Origin: an uncultured Steroidobacteraceae bacterium
GTDB taxonomy: Bacteria > Pseudomonadota > Gammaproteobacteria > Steroidobacterales > Steroidobacteraceae
NCBI GenBank assembly: GCA_955652795.1
Contig: CATPBQ010000356.1
Coordinates: 1-7,533, forward strand
Length of the DNA stretch: 7,533 nucleotides
Direction: 5' to 3'
Shown here: positions 1-4,815 of the stretch, in pieces
Position numbering within the stretch: position 1 is the first letter of the stretch
Layout: the number at the start of each line of letters is the position of its first letter
The notes under the pieces: generated by a model
Seen by the model: the letters and a program-made list of their open reading frames with translations, nothing else
The model's database searches: none
Told to the model about the DNA's origin: nothing
Position numbers and translations under genes: made by a program

Positions 1-2455
1 CATCGGGAGCGTATTCGAGCACCTGCACGGCATCCCGCGCGCGCACGTGCTGGCCGCGCTCGGGTTCACGGCGCTCAGCTACTGGCTGCTGACCACTTAC
101 GAAGTGCTGGCGCTGCGCTACCTGCGGCGGGCGATCCCGTACTCACGCATCCTGTTCACCTCGTTCATCGCCTACTCCTTCGGGCACACGCTCGGGTTCG
201 CCGTCTTCACCGGAGCGGCGATCCGCTTCCGGCTGTACGCGAGCGCCGGCATCACCGCCATCGAGGTGGCGACCATCTCCGCATTCTGCAGTCTGTCGCT
301 GGGAATCGGGCTGGCGACGGTCGCGGGACTGTCGCTGTTCTTCGAGCCCGCGCACGCCGCCAGGGTGCTGCACCTGCATCACCACTGGTCGGTGCTGGTG
401 GGCACGCTGCTGCTGGGCGCGGTGAGCGCCTATGCACTGTGGGCGTGTCTGGCGCGTGGCAGGCTCGAGATCCGCGGATGGGCGCTGCGCGCCCCGGGAG
501 CGGCGATCGGCCTCACGCAGATCGGGCTCTCGGTGATGGACCTGTCGCTGGCCGCGGCGGTGCTGTGGTGGCTGCTGCCGCCGCAGACGCACATCGGCTT
601 CGTCACTTTCCTCGGCGTGTACGCCGCCGCGGTGATCGCCGGCATCGTGAGCCACGTGCCCGGCGGGGTGGGCGTTTTCGAGGCGGTGATGCTGTTCGCC
701 CTGCCGGACGTGCCGGCGGAGGCGCTGCTCGGCTCGCTGCTCGCCTACCGCGGCGTGTATTACCTGGTGCCGCTGGTGTGCGGCACGCTGCTGTTCGCCT
801 CCAAGGAACTGTCGGCGCAGCGCTCAGCGCTGGCCCGGGCGCACGAGCTGGCGAGCCTCTACATCGCACCGGTGGTGCCGCAGATCGCCGGCGCCCTCAC
901 GTTCCTCGCCGGGGCGCTGCTGCTGTTCTCCGGTGCGACGCCGGCGGTCGCCCAGCGGCTCGCGTTCCTCGACCAGTTCCTGCCGCTCGCGGTGCTGGAG
1001 GTGTCGCACCTCGGTGGCAGCGTCGTGGGCCTGGGGCTGATGGTGCTGGCGCGCGCGCTGTTCCGCCGCGTGCAGGCGGCCTATCACATTGCGGTGTGGT
1101 TGCTGCTCGCGGGCATGTTCGCGTCGCTCCTGAAGGGGCTCGATTTCGAGGAAGCGATCCTGCTCGCCCTGGTGCTCGGCGTGCTCATGCTCGGCCGCCG
1201 CGCCTTCTACCGCCCTACCGCGATTCTCTCGGAGCGCTTCACGCCGGTGTGGGTGGTGAGCATCGCCGGCGTGATCGTCATGGCGGTGTGGATCGGCATC
1301 GTCTCACACCGGCACGTCAGCTACTCCGACCAGCTGTGGTGGACCTTCGCCCTGCACGGCAACGCGCCACGCATGCTGCGCGCCTCGCTCGCGGTGATCG
1401 TGCTGGGCAGTGCCTATGTGCTGCTCAACATGCTGCGGCCGGCGCGTCCCGAGCCGGCGGTGGCGGGATCCGAGGAACTGGCGCGGGCGCGCGCACTGAT
1501 CGCGAGCTCCGATACCACGCTGGCGAACGCCGCGCTGACCGGGGACAAGCGCCTGCTGTTCAGCGACGCCGGCGATGCCTTCGTGATGTACCAGATCGCC
1601 GGCCACAGCTGGATCGCACTCGGCGATCCGGTGGGCTCGAAGGACGGCGCCGAGGAGCTGGTATGGCGACTGCGCGAGATCTCCGATCACCATGGCGGTG
1701 AGACCGTGTTCTACCAGGTGGGCCCCGAGCGGCTGGCGCTGTACGTGGATCTCGGGCTCGCGGCGCTCAAGATCGGCGAGGAGGCGCGGGTGCCGCTCGC
1801 CGAGTTCTCCCTCGAGGGCGCCGCACGCGCGGAGCTGCGGCAATCGCACCGCCGCGCGCAGCGCGACGGCGCCACGTTCGAGGTCGTGCCACCGGAAGGA
1901 CTCGAGGCGCTCACGCCGGTGCTGCAGCGGATATCTGATGCGTGGCTCGCGAGCAAATCGACCGGCGAGAAGCGCTTTTCCGTGGGGGCGTTCTCACCGC
2001 AATACCTGCGGCAGTTCCCGGTCGCCGTGGTGCGCTCCGGCGGAACTCCCGCCGCGTTCGCGAACCTGTGGACCACGGGAACCAGGGCCGAGCTGTCGGT
2101 GGATCTCATGCGCTTCGATTCGGACGCTCCGCGCGGCTCCATGGATTACCTGTTCATCGAGCTGATGCTGTGGGGGCGCCAGGCCGGCTATCGCTGGTTC
2201 AATCTCGGGATGGCGCCCTTGTCGGGCCTCGAAGCCCATCCGCTCGCCCCCGCGTGGCACCGGGTCGGCAACTTCATCTTCCGCTACGGCGAGCACTTCT
2301 ATAACTTCGAAGGGCTGCGGCGCTACAAGGCGAAGTTCGAACCGACCTGGGAACCGCGCTACCTGGTGGCGCGTGGCGGCATCGCGTTGCCAAGGGTGCT
2401 GGTCGATGTGTCGGTGCTGATCGCCGGTGGCATGAAGGAGTTGTTCGCCAGATGA
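1..2455 (+). CDS. mprF: MprF-type aminoacyl-phosphatidylglycerol synthase/flippase (5' end outside window)
   Basis: This inner-membrane enzyme moves an amino acid (lysine or alanine in characterised members) from charged tRNA to phosphatidylglycerol and flips the product outward, giving resistance to cationic peptides and acid. The frame is open from position 2, so the GTG at 47 is an internal codon and the true start lies upstream. The visible 817 residues compare with about 840-880 in full-length relatives. The N-terminal half (to about nt 1440) is a series of roughly a dozen hydrophobic segments. It carries the flippase signature SHVPGGVGVFE (nt 650-682) and the later MprF motifs LLKGLDFEEA (near 1130) and SYSDQLWW. 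The C-terminal third (about nt 1460-2455) is the cytosolic DUF2156 synthase domain, with ALGDPVGS (near 1620), RWFNLGMAPLSGL (near 2195) and RRYKAKFEPTWEPRYLV (near 2320). It overlaps the next gene by ATGA. The amino-acid donor cannot be read from these motifs. The family call is firm. Confidence 0.95.
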   Translation, partial: IGSVFEHLHGIPRAHVLAALGFTALSYWLLTTYEVLALRYLRRAIPYSRILFTSFIAYSFGHTLGFAVFTGAAIRFRLYASAGITAIEVATISAFCSLSLGIGLATVAGLSLFFEPAHAARVLHLHHHWSVLVGTLLLGAVSAYALWACLARGRLEIRGWALRAPGAAIGLTQIGLSVMDLSLAAAVLWWLLPPQTHIGFVTFLGVYAAAVIAGIVSHVPGGVGVFEAVMLFALPDVPAEALLGSLLAYRGVYYLVPLVCGTLLFASKELSAQRSALARAHELASLYIAPVVPQIAGALTFLAGALLLFSGATPAVAQRLAFLDQFLPLAVLEVSHLGGSVVGLGLMVLARALFRRVQAAYHIAVWLLLAGMFASLLKGLDFEEAILLALVLGVLMLGRRAFYRPTAILSERFTPVWVVSIAGVIVMAVWIGIVSHRHVSYSDQLWWTFALHGNAPRMLRASLAVIVLGSAYVLLNMLRPARPEPAVAGSEELARARALIASSDTTLANAALTGDKRLLFSDAGDAFVMYQIAGHSWIALGDPVGSKDGAEELVWRLREISDHHGGETVFYQVGPERLALYVDLGLAALKIGEEARVPLAEFSLEGAARAELRQSHRRAQRDGATFEVVPPEGLEALTPVLQRISDAWLASKSTGEKRFSVGAFSPQYLRQFPVAVVRSGGTPAAFANLWTTGTRAELSVDLMRFDSDAPRGSMDYLFIELMLWGRQAGYRWFNLGMAPLSGLEAHPLAPAWHRVGNFIFRYGEHFYNFEGLRRYKAKFEPTWEPRYLVARGGIALPRVLVDVSVLIAGGMKELFAR
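2434..2440 (+). promoter_or_regulatory. Shine-Dalgarno-like GAAGGAG for the virJ/acvB-type gene
   Basis: GAAGGAG lies inside the 3' end of mprF, 11 bases before the ATG at 2452, a slightly long spacing. It supports starting the downstream gene at the ATG that overlaps the mprF stop. Termination-reinitiation at the overlap could also contribute to translation. Confidence 0.4.
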
Positions 2456-3966
2456 TCGTGCCGTTGCCGGTCGCCGCGCGGGCGCGCCGTGCGGGCGCGC
2501 TGTCTGCCGGCATCCTCGCGCTCGCGCTGCTTGCCTGCGCAGCCGCGTGCGCCGCGGCCGCCACCGCCACCACCCCACCCTCAGCCGGCGCACGCCCGCA
2601 CCCCAGGGCCGCCGACCGCACCTACTCCACGCGCCTGCCGGCCGGGCGCTTCGGCACCGTCACCGTCTACATTCCCGAGGGCAAGCCGCGCAGCGTGGCC
2701 ATTTTCCTCTCCGGTGATGGCGGCTGGGAGCTGGGCGTGATCAGCATGGCGCGCGCGCTCATCGACATGGGAGCGGTGGTGATCGGTGCCGATATCCGCC
2801 AGTACCTCGACAGCCTGAAGAGATCGGCGCAGCGCGCCGGCGCGCCCTGCCAGATGCTCGCGGCGGATTTCGAAGCCCTGAGTCACCAGGTGCAGAAAGA
2901 AATCGGCATGAGCGAGTACCACGTTCCGGTGCTGATCGGGTACTCCTCGGGCGCGACCGTGGTGTACGCGACGCTGGTGCAATCGCCGCCCGGGACCTTC
3001 GCCGGCGCGCTCAGTCTGGGCTTCTGCGCCGATCAGGATTTTGCCACCGCCTCGCTGTGTCCGGGCGCCGGGCTTCACTACGCGCGCAACCAGCAGCACG
3101 AGCTGGTGTTCGAGCCCGCGGCGAGCCTGAAGCAGCCGTGGATCGCGTTGCAGGGGCAAAAGGATGAGGTGTGCAGCCCGCACGCGGTCGATGAGTTCGC
3201 AGCACAGGTGGCGGGCGCACAGGTGGTGAAACTACCGCTCGTCGGTCACGGCTTCGGGCTCGAGCACAACTGGATGCCGCAGTTTCGCGACGCCTACGCG
3301 CGCCTCACGGCGCGCGCGCAAACGCCGCAGCAGCAGCCGCCGGACATCGACGACCTGCCGGTGACCGAGGTGCACGCCAGCGGCGTGTCGGACGAATTCG
3401 CGCTGTTGCTCAGCGGAGATGGCGGCTGGGCCGGGCTCGATCAGGAGCTCGCCGCGCGCCTGGCAGCGAGTGGCGTGCCGACCGTGGGACTGAACTCGCT
3501 GAAGTATTTCTGGAGCGAGCGCACGCCGGAAGCGACCGCGCGCGACGTGGCGCGCCTGCTGCGCCACTACCTCGCGGCCTGGCACAAGCAGCGCGTACTG
3601 CTGCTCGGTTACTCGTTCGGCGCGGACGTGTTGCCGTTCGTGGTGAATCGCCTGCCGCCGGATCTGCTTGAGCGCGTGGCGAGCGTCAGCCTGCTGGGTA
3701 TCGACTCCAACGCCTCGTTCGAGGTACGCATCGCGGAGTGGGTGGGGAGTAATGGCGCCGGTCCGCCGACCCGGCCGGAGTTGGCGGCGCTGCCTCACGT
3801 GCCGGTGCTGTGCATCTACGGCGAGGGCGAGAGCGACTCGATCTGCCCGGGGTTGTCCGCCGCCGGCATCGCGCGCGAGCAGATCGGCAAGGGACATCAC
3901 TTCAGCGGCGAGTACGCGCTGCTTGCCGAGCGCATCCTCGCCTTTGCGAGGAGCGGCCGCCTGTGA
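2452..3966 (+). CDS. acvB: Exported two-domain VirJ/AcvB-family serine hydrolase, probable aminoacyl-phosphatidylglycerol hydrolase
   Basis: Homologues paired with mprF-like genes (P. aeruginosa PA0919, Agrobacterium AcvB) cleave the amino acid from aminoacyl-phosphatidylglycerol on the periplasmic side. I assign this role by family and context. The 504-residue product begins with an Arg-containing n-region and a hydrophobic core (about residues 14-37), a signal sequence. Cys29 (LLAC) and Cys33 (AAAC) both loosely fit a lipobox, so it may be a lipoprotein. Two similar alpha/beta-hydrolase units follow. Unit 1 (about 60-290) has DGGW at 89-92, GYSSG with Ser165, Asp238 and His266. Unit 2 (about 305-504) has DGGW at 323-326, GYSFG with Ser388, a GEGESD acidic stretch (458-462) and His482/His483. 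A Gln/Pro-rich linker (QQQPP) joins them. The ATG overlaps the mprF stop, so the genes are very likely co-transcribed and translationally coupled. The gene symbol rests on architecture; virJ is the alternative name. Confidence 0.88.
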   Translation: MIVPLPVAARARRAGALSAGILALALLACAAACAAAATATTPPSAGARPHPRAADRTYSTRLPAGRFGTVTVYIPEGKPRSVAIFLSGDGGWELGVISMARALIDMGAVVIGADIRQYLDSLKRSAQRAGAPCQMLAADFEALSHQVQKEIGMSEYHVPVLIGYSSGATVVYATLVQSPPGTFAGALSLGFCADQDFATASLCPGAGLHYARNQQHELVFEPAASLKQPWIALQGQKDEVCSPHAVDEFAAQVAGAQVVKLPLVGHGFGLEHNWMPQFRDAYARLTARAQTPQQQPPDIDDLPVTEVHASGVSDEFALLLSGDGGWAGLDQELAARLAASGVPTVGLNSLKYFWSERTPEATARDVARLLRHYLAAWHKQRVLLLGYSFGADVLPFVVNRLPPDLLERVASVSLLGIDSNASFEVRIAEWVGSNGAGPPTRPELAALPHVPVLCIYGEGESDSICPGLSAAGIAREQIGKGHHFSGEYALLAERILAFARSGRL

Positions 3967-4089
3967 CATAACGCCGCCCGGATGGGCAAATCCAGGCAGG
4001 TCACTGCGACGGACAGGCACTCGGGCGCGCGCTGAGGTAACATGGACTCGAGGCGGCACACACAACAACACGAGCCGCCGTGCACGCTA
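3967..4089. other. Short intergenic gap, no convincing terminator or promoter
   Basis: This 123-base gap follows the hydrolase stop. It contains two small perfect stem-loops, GCCC/GGGC (3976-3987) and GCAG/CTGC (3996-4007). Each has only four base pairs and no T-run follows, so neither is a credible intrinsic terminator. A TAACAT hexamer at 4038-4043 resembles a -10 box but has no good -35 partner at 16-18 bases. Whether the next gene is transcribed from the mprF operon or from its own promoter cannot be decided from this sequence. Confidence 0.5.
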
Positions 4090-4797
4090 ATGTCCCTGTA
4101 CATCGATTCCGCGAGCCATCTGCACCACGACCAGGAGAAGAACCTGGTGGTGACGTGCCCGCATTGTCAGGCGGTTGCCCACATCACCCCGACCGCCGTG
4201 CCGCGCTTCGAAGACCTGCAGCTGTACCGGCCGAATCAGGTCGGCCTCGTATACCTGTGTGACGCGTGCCACGCGCCGATCTTCCTGCGCTTCACGGTGC
4301 GCGTGTATGGCGCGACGCGCATCGAGCTGTCACCCCAGTTCACCGAGGTCGAGCGGGCGCGGGAGAAGTTCAGCTTCGCCTACGTCCCGGAAGACGTGGA
4401 GATGCTGTTCCGCGAAGCGCTCACCTGCTTCTCGCAGGGGGCGTTCAACGCGTTCGCCTCCATGTGCCGCCGCTCGGCGCAGGCGATGTTTGCGGACCTC
4501 GGCGAGTCCGGCAGGCTGCGCCTGTTCGATGAGCTCAACGCCGTGCGCGAGCTCGCCGACATCGCACCGGAGATCTTCGCGAAGATGAAGAGCGTGCTGT
4601 TCGGCGCGGAACTCGACGCGCGCTCCGCACTGCCGCTGCTCGACGGCTACGAGGCCGGGATCATGCTCGAGGTCGTCAAGGACCTGCTGTACGAGGCCTA
4701 CGTCCGCAAGGGCAAGCTGCAGCAGGCCATCATGGTGCGGCGCTTCTTCCTTGACGAAACCAACCCCAACATCACGCCGCTGGCATCAGCGAGCTGA
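4090..4797 (+). CDS. Uncharacterised zinc-ribbon-like protein with DUF4145-like C-terminal region
   Basis: I do not recognise a named gene. The predicted 235-residue protein has no signal peptide or membrane segment, so it is probably cytosolic. The N-terminal part has CPHC (Cys23, Cys26) and CDAC (Cys57, Cys60), a 30-residue-spaced pair of CxxC motifs typical of a structural zinc site. From about residue 95 onward it is mainly helical. The pattern of a PEDVEMLFREAL helix followed by an FNAFASMCRRSAQAMF helix resembles DUF4145-type domains, whose biochemical role is not settled. The frame also has an upstream ATG at 4042 preceded by GAGGT only 3 bases away, giving 16 extra residues rich in Arg, His and Gln. 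I prefer 4090 because the folded-looking sequence begins there, although no clear ribosome site precedes it. The gene ends 18 bases from the convergent purL stop. The coding call is firm; the function is unknown. Confidence 0.85.
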   Translation: MSLYIDSASHLHHDQEKNLVVTCPHCQAVAHITPTAVPRFEDLQLYRPNQVGLVYLCDACHAPIFLRFTVRVYGATRIELSPQFTEVERAREKFSFAYVPEDVEMLFREALTCFSQGAFNAFASMCRRSAQAMFADLGESGRLRLFDELNAVRELADIAPEIFAKMKSVLFGAELDARSALPLLDGYEAGIMLEVVKDLLYEAYVRKGKLQQAIMVRRFFLDETNPNITPLASAS

Positions 4798-4812
4798 AGC
4801 CCCCGGCGGGCT
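4798..4812. terminator. Small hairpin between convergent genes, possible bidirectional terminator
   Basis: AGCCC (4798-4802) and GGGCT (4808-4812) form a perfect five-base-pair, mostly GC stem around a five-base loop. It fills most of the 18 bases between the two convergent stop codons. There is no T-run on either strand, so it lacks the full intrinsic-terminator signature. Its position, directly after the stop of the + strand gene and three bases beyond the purL stop, is the main argument for a role in ending both transcripts. Confidence 0.35.
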
Positions 4813-4815
4813 CAA

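Noticed and set aside
47..49. GTG as the start of mprF
   Set aside because: The frame stays open to the window edge and the preceding 15 codons read as plausible protein; the family normally has more residues at the N-terminus.
439..1701. Long open frame (420 codons) on the + strand inside mprF
   Set aside because: It lies in another frame of a clearly conserved mprF. Its product is Arg/Gly/Ala-rich low-complexity sequence, as expected for a shadow frame in GC-rich DNA.
3328..3342. CAG-rich triplet run as a functional repeat
   Set aside because: It is only a few codons encoding the Gln/Pro linker between the two VirJ units; it is too short to call a repeat.
3976..4007. Two four-base-pair stem-loops after the hydrolase gene as a terminator
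   Set aside because: The stems are very short, no T-run follows, and such hairpins are common by chance in GC-rich DNA.
4038..4043. TAACAT as a -10 promoter box for the zinc-ribbon gene
   Set aside because: No -35-like hexamer is found at 16-18 bases; a GGACA-like sequence is about 22 bases away, too far. One hexamer alone is not enough to call a promoter.
3232..4071. Antisense open frame (279 codons) across the hydrolase gene and the following gap
   Set aside because: It is complementary to the conserved second VirJ unit and its product is Arg/Gln-rich without a domain-like pattern, so it is a shadow frame.
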